From contig JANQLN010000021.1 in NCBI GenBank assembly GCA_028280575.1, positions 35,164-99,163 on the forward strand: a DNA stretch of 64,000 bases, given 5' to 3'. Shown here piece by piece: positions 8,937 through 19,056 of this stretch (position 1 is its first letter; each line of letters starts with the position of its first letter). Origin of the DNA: Clostridia bacterium. GTDB taxonomy: Bacteria; Bacillota; Clostridia; Acetivibrionales; STF1-152. The position numbers and the translations under genes were made by a program. The notes beneath the pieces were generated by a model. That model had not been told where the DNA came from. It made no database searches and worked only from the letters and a program-made list of their open reading frames with translations.

Positions 8937-11417
8937 TTATGCCTCCAATCTTTTATTTTCTTTTATAAGCTGTAATGTCCTGTAAATTTCTGATTTTTCC
9001 AGATCCTTTTTAGGACCTGCATGTTCCATAAAGCAAATTTCCGCACCAAACCTGCCAACCTCTTTTTTTTCAATAAGCTTTACTTCATCAAATATATCCA
9101 GGATTCTTTTCAGTTTAAAATAGTTCATATCCACCCTGTTATTCCTGGTTATAATGTTTGATTGCTCAAAGAGATTATCAATTATAATTTTCCCGCGTCC
9201 TTTTGCCTTTAAATATCCGTAGACTTCAGCCATATCGTCTCTTTTAGGTATAATATCTGTTAAAATGTCAAAGCTTTCCGCTATATTACTGCATACAAAA
9301 ATACTTTCGACCTCTTGTGAAAACCTTTCAACCAAAACTTCAACGTATCGCCTGTCAACCCATGGACCATAAATAAATAGGCTCGTATTCTTTTCCTCCA
9401 TCAAAAAAGGCCTATTCAAATCAGGGTTTATTACTATATTTAAATGGGCTTTGTTAAAAGTCTCCACTCTATAATAGCATATTTTACAACGAATGTTGAA
9501 TTTGCCCTCAAATTTTTCTTTCAGCTTCCCGGCATAATTAACGGAATTTACAAAAAAGACAATATTATTGCTTCTTTCCATGCCTTTATTCACATTTTCA
9601 AGAATTTCTTTGTGATCAATCAATACCTTTTCATCTACCGGAGCCGAAAAGACCTTTTGAGATGCAAATTTGGCGAAAACCCTGTCAAGGCTATAATAAT
9701 ATCTGTCAATTAATGCAGGTTTGCCCGACGGCATCAAGTCTACAATATTCATCTGGATAAGATTTCTGTTATTCCAATTGTTTATTTCAATCCTGAATGC
9801 GGCATCAAGATATTCATACGAATCCACAAATGTTTTTGACACACCTTTGTTGAACCCTATCCCGTTAATTATCTTCCCCCGGACATCAAATTCCAGCTTG
9901 AGATGTCTTCCCTCTCCCACAGTTCGGACATTATCCTTCTTAAGGCCGCAGCAAGATAAAACCGGTATCTGGTTGCCTGTTCCAAAAGGGGCAAGCATAA
10001 CTACCTCTTTTGCAAGTTCCATGGTAATATCCTCAGGTTTAACCTGTAGATCTATTTTTAATTCCGGCATGTATATATTATCATTTAATTGGGATGAGGT
10101 TTTGTTAACCATTTTTCTAAAGCTTTCAATATTCTCTTTCCTTATCGTTATTCCTGCCGCCATCTCATGGCCACCGAACTTTTCCAGGCACTCGGAACAA
10201 CTGTTTAATTCATTAAAAATATTAATTCCTTCAATGCTTCTTGCCGATCCCTTACCTTCACTCTCTTCAAAGGAGATAACAATACTGGGTTTATAGAATT
10301 TCTCTGTTATACGGGATGCGGTAATGCCTATTACTCCAACGTGCCAGTTATCATTTGCAACTACAATGACATTGTCTTTATAAAGCTCTTGTGTTTCAAT
10401 AATATTAACAGCCTCGTCCAGTATCCCCCTTTCCAGAATCTGACGCTCTCTATTCATTCTATCCAGCCGGGAGGCAAGAAGTGTCATTTCTTTATCGTCT
10501 TCACTTGTAAAAAGCTTAAAAGCTTTATAGGCATGTCCCATTCTTCCTGCGGCATTTACCCTGGGAGCTATGCCAAAGGCAAGTCCTGTAGTATCAATAC
10601 CATTTTTACCGTATTTTGATACATCAATCAATTTTTTCAAACCATTACAGGGAGAACGGTTTATTTTCTCCAATCCATGTTTGACAATAATCCTGTTTTC
10701 ATCAACCAATGGCACTAAATCGGCTACTGTTCCCAGGGAAACAAGGTCTAAAAAATCAAGATGGCAAAAGCCCCTGTCACTTATGCTGCATAAGGCTTCT
10801 ATTAGCTTGAAAACCACTCCTACCCCGGCAAGGTGTTTGAAAGGGTAACCGCAGTCATTTCTGCAAGGATTTATCACCGCATAGGCGTCAGGGAGAGATT
10901 CACCGCACTGATGGTGGTCTGTAATAATTACGTCCATACCCATAATCTTAATTTGTTCTACTTCTGAAAAAGCCGTAATACCACAATCTACGGTTATTAT
11001 AATATCTGCATTCCATTCTTTTATTATGTTTATGCCCTTGTCTGAAATACCGTATCCTTCATCCAGCCTGTCGGGTATATAGCAAAAGATATCTGTTTCA
11101 TAGGCTTTTAGGAACTTGTACAGGACAGATGCCGAAGTTATTCCATCTACATCATAATCACCATATATTGCAATCCGTTCCTTCTTTTTTATGGATTCCA
11201 TTATACGATTAACTGCTTTTTCCATATCAGCTAATAAAAACGGGTTATGCAGGTCCTTCAAGGAAACATCAAGGAATGACCTGACCTTGCCGGCAGTGTC
11301 AATTCCTCTGTTTACCAGTATTTCGGCAAGCTTTGGAGAAATTTTTATATCATCTTCCAGCTTATTTATTTTTTCTTTATCAGATTCATTGTATATCCAT
11401 TTCTTTTTATTCAGCAT
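8937..11417 (-). CDS. recJ: Single-stranded-DNA-specific exonuclease RecJ
   Basis: YGDYDVDGITSA, DHHQCGE, GFGIAPRVNAAGRMG, FGGHEMAAG motifs. Confidence 0.96.
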   Translation of the reverse strand: MLNKKKWIYNESDKEKINKLEDDIKISPKLAEILVNRGIDTAGKVRSFLDVSLKDLHNPFLLADMEKAVNRIMESIKKKERIAIYGDYDVDGITSASVLYKFLKAYETDIFCYIPDRLDEGYGISDKGINIIKEWNADIIITVDCGITAFSEVEQIKIMGMDVIITDHHQCGESLPDAYAVINPCRNDCGYPFKHLAGVGVVFKLIEALCSISDRGFCHLDFLDLVSLGTVADLVPLVDENRIIVKHGLEKINRSPCNGLKKLIDVSKYGKNGIDTTGLAFGIAPRVNAAGRMGHAYKAFKLFTSEDDKEMTLLASRLDRMNRERQILERGILDEAVNIIETQELYKDNVIVVANDNWHVGVIGITASRITEKFYKPSIVISFEESEGKGSARSIEGINIFNELNSCSECLEKFGGHEMAAGITIRKENIESFRKMVNKTSSQLNDNIYMPELKIDLQVKPEDITMELAKEVVMLAPFGTGNQIPVLSCCGLKKDNVRTVGEGRHLKLEFDVRGKIINGIGFNKGVSKTFVDSYEYLDAAFRIEINNWNNRNLIQMNIVDLMPSGKPALIDRYYYSLDRVFAKFASQKVFSAPVDEKVLIDHKEILENVNKGMERSNNIVFFVNSVNYAGKLKEKFEGKFNIRCKICYYRVETFNKAHLNIVINPDLNRPFLMEEKNTSLFIYGPWVDRRYVEVLVERFSQEVESIFVCSNIAESFDILTDIIPKRDDMAEVYGYLKAKGRGKIIIDNLFEQSNIITRNNRVDMNYFKLKRILDIFDEVKLIEKKEVGRFGAEICFMEHAGPKKDLEKSEIYRTLQLIKENKRLEA

Positions 11418-11448
11418 CCTAATTCATCACCAATACAATTATTATAAT

Positions 11449-11479
11449 AAAAAAAGTCCTCTTACAGGACTTTTTTTAT
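11449..11479. terminator. Probable bidirectional Rho-independent terminator
   Basis: aaaaaaagtcct-ctta-caggacttttttt hairpin with A- and T-tracts. Confidence 0.75.
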
Positions 11480-11508
11480 TGCAGTATTACTCTATCATTC
11501 TAAAAAAT

Positions 11509-11732
11509 TATTGTCTTTTATTAACTCTGTCTTACACCTTTGGCACTACTTCCTTTATAGCTTCCATATATTATAGCTTATATAACATATCCTTTTTAAA
11601 AAGGGACCTGTTTATCTTTTGAAACCTGAAGCACTGCCTTCCTGATCATTGTACTGCATTCCTGGCTTTTGAGTCCTTATTCCTCACGGCATTCTTCATA
11701 TGTTTGAACAACTTCTTTATACTTAGAGACAT
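11509..11732 (-). pseudogene. yqeY: Decayed yqeY (GatB/YqeY-like) remnant
   Basis: From 11732: MSLSIKKLFKHMKNAVRNKDSKARNAVQ*, then shifted frame MIRKAVLQVSKDKQ; further down MEAIKEVVPKV*DRVNKR resembling the YqeY C-terminus; located directly downstream of rpsU, as yqeY commonly is. Confidence 0.6.
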
Positions 11733-11746
11733 TGTTGCATTCTCCA

Positions 11747-11923
11747 TTATTTAAACTTGCGCTTTCTAGCTGCTTCAGATTTCTTTTTTCTTTTTACACT
11801 GGGTTTTTCATAGTGTTCTCTCTTTCTGACTTCGGCAAGAACACCTGATTTGGCACATTGCCTTTTAAACCTTCTCAAAGCACTATCCAGTGTTTCATTA
11901 TCCTTAACTTTAATTTCAGCCAT
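11747..11923 (-). CDS. rpsU: 30S ribosomal protein S21
   Basis: 58 aa [58 protein letters not shown]; below the length cutoff of the supplied ORF track; GGAGGGAGGG RBS. Confidence 0.97.
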   Translation of the reverse strand: MAEIKVKDNETLDSALRRFKRQCAKSGVLAEVRKREHYEKPSVKRKKKSEAARKRKFK

Positions 11924-12201
11924 ACAAATTTCCCTCCCTCCAATGTTACAATAATGCCGGGAATAAGCTTATTGCAAAATAAGTCGCTTTTCTGTAATAC
12001 ATAAATCTACCCATAATTTTATATGTTACAGACCATTAGCTGCTTATTACACAATTAAGCCTGACCTTATATAAATCTGCCAGGCATCAATATAACCACT
12101 AACGGGGCACAATTTAATCACATATACTATTATATATAACTTTTGTACAAAGTCAATAGCCTAGGAGCCCGCCCGTAAAATCCTTCACGCAGCTTTTATC
12201 C

Positions 12202-12546
12202 TTATATTATTGCCGTTCCCAAATTTTTCCCGCCTATCATGTGATAGTGAATATGCATTACGGTCTGGCCGGCTTCTGACCCGCAATTATTTATAAGCCT
12301 GTATCCCTTATCCTTAAGTCCGTTTTCTTCCGCAATTTTTTTAGCTGCCAGATGGATATCTGCTACGGTATTTACATTACTTTCATTTAATTCATTTACA
12401 CTTTCAATATGTACTTTAGGTATAATCAAAACATGAAAAGGTGCCACAGGATTTATATCCTTGAACGCAAGGACCTTGTCATCTTCATATACCCTGTTGG
12501 AGGGTATTTCTCCGTCTCTGATTTTACAAAAAATGCAACCGCTCAA
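12202..12546 (-). CDS. HIT family protein (HinT-like); start probably TTG at 12546 rather than ATG at 12633
   Basis: SGCIFCKIRDGEIPS...HVLIIPKVH...VMHIHYHMIGG (HIT triad); GGGAGG RBS before TTG; the longer ORF would overlap alaS. Confidence 0.92.
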   Translation of the reverse strand: MSGCIFCKIRDGEIPSNRVYEDDKVLAFKDINPVAPFHVLIIPKVHIESVNELNESNVNTVADIHLAAKKIAEENGLKDKGYRLINNCGSEAGQTVMHIHYHMIGGKNLGTAII

Positions 12547-12589
12547 ATTTAAATCCTCCCTTTCGCAAAATGCTCTTCCTTTTCTTAAG

Positions 12590-15241
12590 TCAGCGTGAGA
12601 GCTGCTGCCCGGCAATTTCAACTGCCTTTTCAAGTGCCCCGGTAATTCCTCCGGGATTCTTCCCGCCTGCCTGTGCCATATCCGCTCTTCCTCCGCCGCC
12701 GCCTCCTACAAGGCGTGCTGCTTCCTTTACTATATTACCGCAGTGTATTCCTTTTTTGTTTGCTCCTTTAGTTGCCGTAACAATCAGATTAACCTTTCCG
12801 TCATTTGACGCTGCCAGAATGACTACACTGTCGCCAACTCTGTTTTTAAGCTCATCCCCGGTATTCCTTAAAGCCTGTACATCCATATTATCAAAGCTTG
12901 AGCTTATAATCTGCACCCCATTTACGTTCCGGGAGGCAGCTATTACACCATCCAATTTACTGCCCACAAGCTTGCTCCGAAGTGCTTCAATCTCTTTTTT
13001 TGCTTCTTTCAATTGTGCCGTCATACCTTCAACTTTTCTTACAACTTCTAAAGGGGCTGTTTTAAGGACAGACGATAGCTTATCAAGTATTTTCTCTTTT
13101 TCATTAAAGTATGAAACGGCGGTTTTGCCTGTAAGTGCTTCAATTCTTCTTACACCCGCAGCTATTCCGCTTTCGCCTGCTATCTTAAAAACTCCTGCCT
13201 GTGACGTGGAGGCAAGATGTGTACCTCCGCATAACTCTACACTGTAATCTCCAATTGAAACAACCCTGACACTGTCTCCATACTTTTCGCCAAACAAAGC
13301 CAAAGCTCCTTTTTTTTTGGCTTCGCCCAGCTCCATTTCCTCCGTACAAACGGATAGGTTTTTAAATATTTTTTCATTTACTTCATTCTCCACCTTATCA
13401 AGCTCTTCCTGTGTCAATGGTGCAAAGTGGGTAAAGTCAAACCTGAGCCTGTCGGGTTGGACCAGCGAACCGGCCTGGGTTACATGGTCGCCCAGCCTGT
13501 TTTTGAGGGCCTTTTGAAGAAGATGAGTAACGGTATGGTTTCTGGCTATGTCAATACGCCTGCCGTTTTCAACCTCTATGGAAATATCATCTCCCTTACA
13601 AAGCCGGCCTTCATTAACCATGCCTATATGCATTGCCTTACCGTCAACGGTTTTTTTTGTATCCTCAACGGAAAACGACCCATTTTGTGAAAAAATGCTC
13701 CCTGTGTCTCCTACCTGGCCCCCGCTCTCTGCATACATTGGGGTTACCGGAGATATAATTGCCGCCCTTTCTCCTTTCGTAATTGAGTCAACAAGCATGC
13801 CATCCTTTATTATATATGCTATTTCACTTTTATCCTTTGTCCTCAAATATCCTGAAAAAGCAGTAACAAAACCTGGATCAATACCCTCAACGGTATTACC
13901 TCCCCAGGCCTGGGATTCTTTGTGCTTTAAAGCTTCCCTTGCTTTTTCCTTCTGCCTGCCCATATTCAGGATAAATCCATCCTCATCCACCTTTAACCCA
14001 TTTTCATCAGCAATTTCCCTTGTCAGATCAAGTGGAAACCCATATGTGTCATGAAGCTTGAAAGCCATATCTCCTGGGATTGTATCCTTTCGCTTTTCCT
14101 TAAGCGATTCAACCATTTCATTTAGAATAACCAGTCCCTGGTCAATTGTTGTTTCAAACCTTTCTTCTTCCATTTTAATTACCTTTTTGATATAATCACT
14201 TTTTTCCTTTAGCCCGGGATAGGCATCACCTGATTCATTTATCACTACATCCACAAGACCATATAAGAAAAGTCCGCTCAGCCCAAGCAGCCTTCCATGC
14301 CTTGAAGCTCTTCTCAAAAGCCTCCTCAACACATAACCTCTTCCTTCATTTGAAGGAATTATGCCGTCGGAAACCATAAAAACAGTGCTCCTGATATGAT
14401 CGGTTATTACTCTTATGGAAACATCATTTTTATAAGCTTTGCCATACTCTTTTCCGGTAATTTCACACACCCTGTCAAGTACATTCCTTATTGTATCCAC
14501 CTCAAACAGGCTGTCCGCATCCTGGATAACTGCAGCCAGCCTCTCAAGCCCCATTCCCGTATCTATGTTTTTCTTTTCAAGCTTTGTATACTCCCCATCC
14601 TCATTTTTGGAAAACTGGGTAAATACAAGATTCCAAACTTCTATATAGCGGTCACAATCACAGCCCACCTTGCACCCGGGCTTTTTGCAGCCTTTATCCG
14701 CACCCCTGTCAAAATGTATCTCCGAGCACGGACCGCACGGGCCTGTCCCATGCTCCCAGAAGTTATCTTCCTTCCCCAGCCTCACTATTTTGCCGGGGGG
14801 AATTCCAACATGATTCTTCCATATGTCGTATGCTTCATCATCTTCTTCATATATGGATACCCACAGTTTGTCCTCAGGCATCTTAAGGTCTTCTGTGAAG
14901 AATTCCCACGCCCATGAGGCTGCTTCCTTTTTGAAATAATCCCCAAATGAAAAGTTCCCAAGCATTTCAAAAAAGGTTCCATGCCTTGCGGTCTTGCCAA
15001 CTCTTTCAATATCAGGAGTCCTGATACATTTCTGGCAGGTTGCCACCCTCAGTGAAGGAGGCTTCTGCTCTCCGGTAAAATACGGCTTCAAAGGAGTCAT
15101 GCCTGCATTTATAAGTAAAATGCTCGGATCATTTTGAGGAACCAGTGAAAAGCTTGGCATCACCAAATGTCCCTTGCTTTCAAAAAATTTTAAAAATCTC
15201 TCCCTCAGTTCATTCAATCCCGGTTTTTTCATTGCAACCAT
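12590..15241 (-). CDS. alaS: Alanyl-tRNA synthetase
   Basis: 883 aa; FFESKGH, GCDCDRYIEVWNLVFTQF, NHTVTHLLQKAL, CGGTH motifs. Confidence 0.98.
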   Translation of the reverse strand: MVAMKKPGLNELRERFLKFFESKGHLVMPSFSLVPQNDPSILLINAGMTPLKPYFTGEQKPPSLRVATCQKCIRTPDIERVGKTARHGTFFEMLGNFSFGDYFKKEAASWAWEFFTEDLKMPEDKLWVSIYEEDDEAYDIWKNHVGIPPGKIVRLGKEDNFWEHGTGPCGPCSEIHFDRGADKGCKKPGCKVGCDCDRYIEVWNLVFTQFSKNEDGEYTKLEKKNIDTGMGLERLAAVIQDADSLFEVDTIRNVLDRVCEITGKEYGKAYKNDVSIRVITDHIRSTVFMVSDGIIPSNEGRGYVLRRLLRRASRHGRLLGLSGLFLYGLVDVVINESGDAYPGLKEKSDYIKKVIKMEEERFETTIDQGLVILNEMVESLKEKRKDTIPGDMAFKLHDTYGFPLDLTREIADENGLKVDEDGFILNMGRQKEKAREALKHKESQAWGGNTVEGIDPGFVTAFSGYLRTKDKSEIAYIIKDGMLVDSITKGERAAIISPVTPMYAESGGQVGDTGSIFSQNGSFSVEDTKKTVDGKAMHIGMVNEGRLCKGDDISIEVENGRRIDIARNHTVTHLLQKALKNRLGDHVTQAGSLVQPDRLRFDFTHFAPLTQEELDKVENEVNEKIFKNLSVCTEEMELGEAKKKGALALFGEKYGDSVRVVSIGDYSVELCGGTHLASTSQAGVFKIAGESGIAAGVRRIEALTGKTAVSYFNEKEKILDKLSSVLKTAPLEVVRKVEGMTAQLKEAKKEIEALRSKLVGSKLDGVIAASRNVNGVQIISSSFDNMDVQALRNTGDELKNRVGDSVVILAASNDGKVNLIVTATKGANKKGIHCGNIVKEAARLVGGGGGGRADMAQAGGKNPGGITGALEKAVEIAGQQLSR

Positions 15242-15525
15242 CCTTAATTCAAGCGTTTTTATCCATTCTATAGCAGCTCAACATACGTGTCAAGTAATAT
15301 TCACCCTTTGAGCATTCCCCATTTTTTATATCGGGAAGATTCATGCATATTATAAAACAGTTATCAGTCCATTTATTAATAAACAGCCTTAATACAGTAT
15401 TATTGTTTAAATATTAAAGAATTAAATTCGGGATAAATAATATGGTATGCTTTTTAAAAGAATTATGGTGTGATATACTATAGAAAGGTAGAAGATGGAT
15501 ATTATGGATTCGGAGTTGAGAGCAT

Positions 15526-17247
15526 ATGAAGAAAAAGCTGCCTATTGGACTGAGTGATTTTAAAAGGATGATTGAGGAAGATTATTATTATGTTGATAAA
15601 AGCCTGTTCATTAAAGATATTTTAGACAGTGGAAGTACAGTTATTTTACTGCCGCGCCCGAGACGATTCGGTAAAACTCTCAACCTGTCAATGTTAAGAT
15701 ACTTTTATGAAAAAACGAAAGTAAATAAAAGCTACCTCTTTAAAAACCTAAATATATGGAAAGCTGGAGAGCTATACAAAAACAAGCAGGGAAAGTATCC
15801 GGTTATATTTCTTACTTTTAAAGACATTAAGAATGATAAATGGGAAATTGCACTTAATAAGATCAAAATACTAATAGGAGATGAATATTTAAGGCATAAA
15901 TATCTATTGGAACAAGATATTCTAGAAGAACGAGAAAAGGACATATACAGACAAATAATGAACCTGAATGCCGATTCATCATTTTATGAAGACAGTATCA
16001 GGATCCTTTCAAACTATCTTGAAAAGTATCATGGAGAAAAAGCTGTCATACTGATTGACGAATATGATGCACCTATTCAGAGCGGATATGTCTATAAATA
16101 CTATAATGAAGTGATAAACTTTATGAGAAATCTTTTAAGCGGGGCATTCAAAGATAATTCCAGCCTTGAAAAAGGTGTACTTACAGGTATACTAAGGATA
16201 GCAAAGGAAAGTATATTTTCCGGATTGAATAATCTGGAAGTATGTACATTACTAAGAGAAAAATATAGTACATACTTTGGACTTTTAGAAAATGAAGTTG
16301 AAGAAATGCTTAAATTCTATGGAATAGAATGTGAGATGGATGATGTAAGAGACTGGTATAACGGATACTTATTTGGTGAAGATACCGTTTATAATCCCTG
16401 GTCCATTGTTAATTATACAGACAGCTGGCGTGACGGATTAAGACCGCATTGGGTAAATACCAGCAGCAATGAAATAGTAAGACAGATTATTACCCGTAGT
16501 GGAAAAGAAGTAAAGGAAGATCTTGAAAAATTAATTACCGGACAGTGTATAACAAAAATAGTAGATGATAATATCATATTTGGAGAAATTGAGAAAGATT
16601 CAAATTCCATATGGAGCTTCCTTTTGTTCAGTGGATATTTAAAACTCATATCCAAGGAAATAAAAAACAAGAGGCTTTACTGTGATTTAGAAATCCCTAA
16701 TGCAGAAGTTGAGTACCTTTATGAAAAAATTATAATGGAATGGTTTGATAGAAGCATATACAACGACAAGCTTAATATGATGCTTAAAAGCCTCACTGCA
16801 GGAGATATAAAAACATTCGGTAAAATATTCAGGGAGTTCGTTGTCAAAACCTTCAGCTATTTTGACACAGGCGGCAGTGAATCTGAGAAGGTATATCATG
16901 CTTTTGTACTCGGCCTGTTGGTGCATCTTAATGAAAATTATGAAATAAAATCCAACAGGGAAAGTGGCTACGGCAGGTATGATGTAATGGTTATACCGAA
17001 AGACACTTCTAAAACAGGTATTGTTTTTGAATTTAAAAAGGTTGACAAATATGAAAATGAAGACCTGGCAAAAGCTGCACAAGCGGCATTAGGGCAAATA
17101 GAAGAAAAAAATTACAGACAGGAGCTTCTCCACAGGGGCATCAGAAATATTATAGAGATTGGAATTGCATTTGAAGGCAAGGATGTATTGATTAAGGAAG
17201 TGTATATCAACACCCCTTCTGCGAAATCATCGAATTCTTTAGAATAA
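15526..17247 (+). CDS. AAA-ATPase-like / PD-(D/E)XK nuclease family protein (DUF1703-type)
   Basis: FKRMIEEDYYYVDKS, RPRRFGKTLNLSML (Walker A-like), VILIDEYDAPI, C-terminal GRYDVMVIPKD...GIVFEFKKV nuclease-like motif. Confidence 0.88.
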   Translation: MKKKLPIGLSDFKRMIEEDYYYVDKSLFIKDILDSGSTVILLPRPRRFGKTLNLSMLRYFYEKTKVNKSYLFKNLNIWKAGELYKNKQGKYPVIFLTFKDIKNDKWEIALNKIKILIGDEYLRHKYLLEQDILEEREKDIYRQIMNLNADSSFYEDSIRILSNYLEKYHGEKAVILIDEYDAPIQSGYVYKYYNEVINFMRNLLSGAFKDNSSLEKGVLTGILRIAKESIFSGLNNLEVCTLLREKYSTYFGLLENEVEEMLKFYGIECEMDDVRDWYNGYLFGEDTVYNPWSIVNYTDSWRDGLRPHWVNTSSNEIVRQIITRSGKEVKEDLEKLITGQCITKIVDDNIIFGEIEKDSNSIWSFLLFSGYLKLISKEIKNKRLYCDLEIPNAEVEYLYEKIIMEWFDRSIYNDKLNMMLKSLTAGDIKTFGKIFREFVVKTFSYFDTGGSESEKVYHAFVLGLLVHLNENYEIKSNRESGYGRYDVMVIPKDTSKTGIVFEFKKVDKYENEDLAKAAQAALGQIEEKNYRQELLHRGIRNIIEIGIAFEGKDVLIKEVYINTPSAKSSNSLE

Positions 17248-17448
17248 TTTGCTTTCCCATAAAATTGGAAGAAAAATCTATTCAAAAGTGTGGTACTCCT
17301 ATTTATTGCATTAAAGATTATATTCTTATAAAAGATAACGAGATTACCCAGTTGTCGTAATCTGTCAGACGGTTCTTCTTGCTTTCTATCACTTGTTACG
17401 TCAGTATGGTGATAGAAACTGATAGAAGATGATGGAAGGAGCGGTATT

Positions 17449-17511
17449 ATGAAGTTGTATGAAAGTGAAACAGTTGAATTAAAGGAAATCTATACCTCTG
17501 ATTTTATGTAG
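17449..17511 (+). pseudogene. Truncated remnant of an AlbA_2/Schlafen-AAA_4 type putative DNA-binding protein
   Basis: MKLYESETVELKEIYTSDFM* after a GGAGCGG-type RBS; matches the usual N-terminus ESETVELKE.Y...; stops after 20 aa. Confidence 0.5.
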
Positions 17512-17589
17512 GATGTGTGCTAAGATTGATACGGCTTTTAAAGAAAAAACAGATGCTTGCGCTAACTTTAAATTAATTGAGTATTTAAC

Positions 17590-18630
17590 TCATACTATAG
17601 CATCCACAACATGCTTTATTATAACCTTGCACACAGCTGTTACCGGAACGGCGAGGAGAAGGCCTGCCAATCCGAACAGTTCACCTCCTGCAAGTACAAC
17701 AAGTATGGTAGTTACGGGATGAAGTCCCAGCCTGTCCTGCATTATTCTTGGAGAAATCAAATTATTTTCTACCTGCTGGACTATTATAAATACAAGGGAT
17801 GCCCAAACAGCTTTTACGGGTGAGTCCAGAAAGGCAACTATAACTGCAGGTATTGCACCGATGAAAGGTCCGAAATATGGAATCAGATTGGCAACACCAC
17901 CTATGACACCTAAAAAAAACGCGTATTCAACTCCTATTATATAAAGCCCTATTATTTCCAGAAACCCGTCGATTGCAGCAACAAGCAGTTGGCCCTGTAT
18001 AAATTTGGAGATTACATGGTTTACATCTTTTGCAGCATCAATGAATCCTTTTCTCCATTTTCTCGGTATCAGCTTAAGAGCAGCGGTTTTAAAAAATTCA
18101 ATATCCTTGAGCAGGTAAAATGCTACCACTGCGGCTACGCTAAATTGAAATAACAGCCCAACCGTTCCAATCATACCCTCTATTGTATTCTCAAGCATGG
18201 AAGATAAGTAACCTTGAGCAATACTTAAGGCTGATTGAATTTCGTTATACACTGCCTTTTTCATTTCACCTGACCAACCGCTGTATTCAATAATTGAAAC
18301 AATTCCTTCAAGGGTATTTTGCAGCTCGTCAAGTATGCCTGGAAGTTTAGAAACAAATTCGGTCAGGCTGTCCATAAGTACTGGGACAATAAAAAAACCC
18401 ACAGCTGTAATCAAGGTCAAAAAAAGAGTATATACCAATAATATGCTCAAGCTTCTGGATAGTCTTTTTTCAAAAAGCTTAACTGCAGGATTAATAAGGT
18501 ATGCAATGACCAGAGCCATAAAAAAAGGTGTCAATAGCCTTATTATGCTATCCCTTTCCAAATAAAGAACTGTTATCAATGCTGCTGCGGCTGCCAGGAA
18601 GATTATACTAAAAGAAGTTTTTCTGTGCAT
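17590..18630 (-). CDS. AI-2E family transporter (YtvI/PerM-like)
   Basis: 346 aa, 7-8 TM; GGVANLIPYFGPFIGAIPAVIVA, QQVENNLISPRIM. Confidence 0.92.
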   Translation of the reverse strand: MHRKTSFSIIFLAAAAALITVLYLERDSIIRLLTPFFMALVIAYLINPAVKLFEKRLSRSLSILLVYTLFLTLITAVGFFIVPVLMDSLTEFVSKLPGILDELQNTLEGIVSIIEYSGWSGEMKKAVYNEIQSALSIAQGYLSSMLENTIEGMIGTVGLLFQFSVAAVVAFYLLKDIEFFKTAALKLIPRKWRKGFIDAAKDVNHVISKFIQGQLLVAAIDGFLEIIGLYIIGVEYAFFLGVIGGVANLIPYFGPFIGAIPAVIVAFLDSPVKAVWASLVFIIVQQVENNLISPRIMQDRLGLHPVTTILVVLAGGELFGLAGLLLAVPVTAVCKVIIKHVVDAIV

Positions 18631-18653
18631 ACTACCAATCCTTAAATATTTTT

Positions 18654-18682
18654 AAAGGGACAGCTATTTGCCGTCCCTTTTT
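18654..18682. terminator. Rho-independent terminator-like hairpin
   Basis: aaagggac-agctatttgcc-gtcccttttt. Confidence 0.65.
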
Positions 18683-18870
18683 GAGGATTTGAGCGTATCC
18701 GGTATTTATAATCCTTTATTGCAATGCTCTTAGGAGTCTGCCGGTAAAACCATATATACAGATTTTTTATAAATCTTCATGTTCTATGCAATATGACATT
18801 CCATATTATCTGAATACATGCCGTTTCCGGCAGACTCCCTGCCGATTATAATTACCGGAAAAATAAAATA

Positions 18871-19056
18871 TTACCTGAAAAGCTCCACAACATCACTTAT
18901 AATCTGTCCCGATTTTCTCATAAAATCCCTTCCGTCATGCATCATTTTACGCTTGTATTTCTTCCTGGACATATCGCCGTTCATCATCATGCTCATTGAA
19001 GCTCCTATAATGCCTCCTATTATTAATCCTTTTGTAAATCCGCCTCTTTGCATCAT
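18871..19056 (-). CDS. Small YtxH-like protein
   Basis: 61 aa; one Gly-rich TM segment (GGFTKGLIIGGIIGASMSMMM) followed by a basic tail; start overlaps the stop of the upstream PRC-barrel ORF. Confidence 0.6.
   Translation of the reverse strand: MMQRGGFTKGLIIGGIIGASMSMMMNGDMSRKKYKRKMMHDGRDFMRKSGQIISDVVELFR

Noticed and set aside
12570-13247. 225-aa + strand ORF opposite alaS
   Set aside because: Low-complexity Ser/Pro-rich translation antisense to the conserved alaS coding sequence; typical shadow ORF.
15242-15525. Possible T-box leader upstream of alaS
   Set aside because: No T-box core (AGGGUGGNACCGCG-like) or antiterminator is visible in the 5' region.
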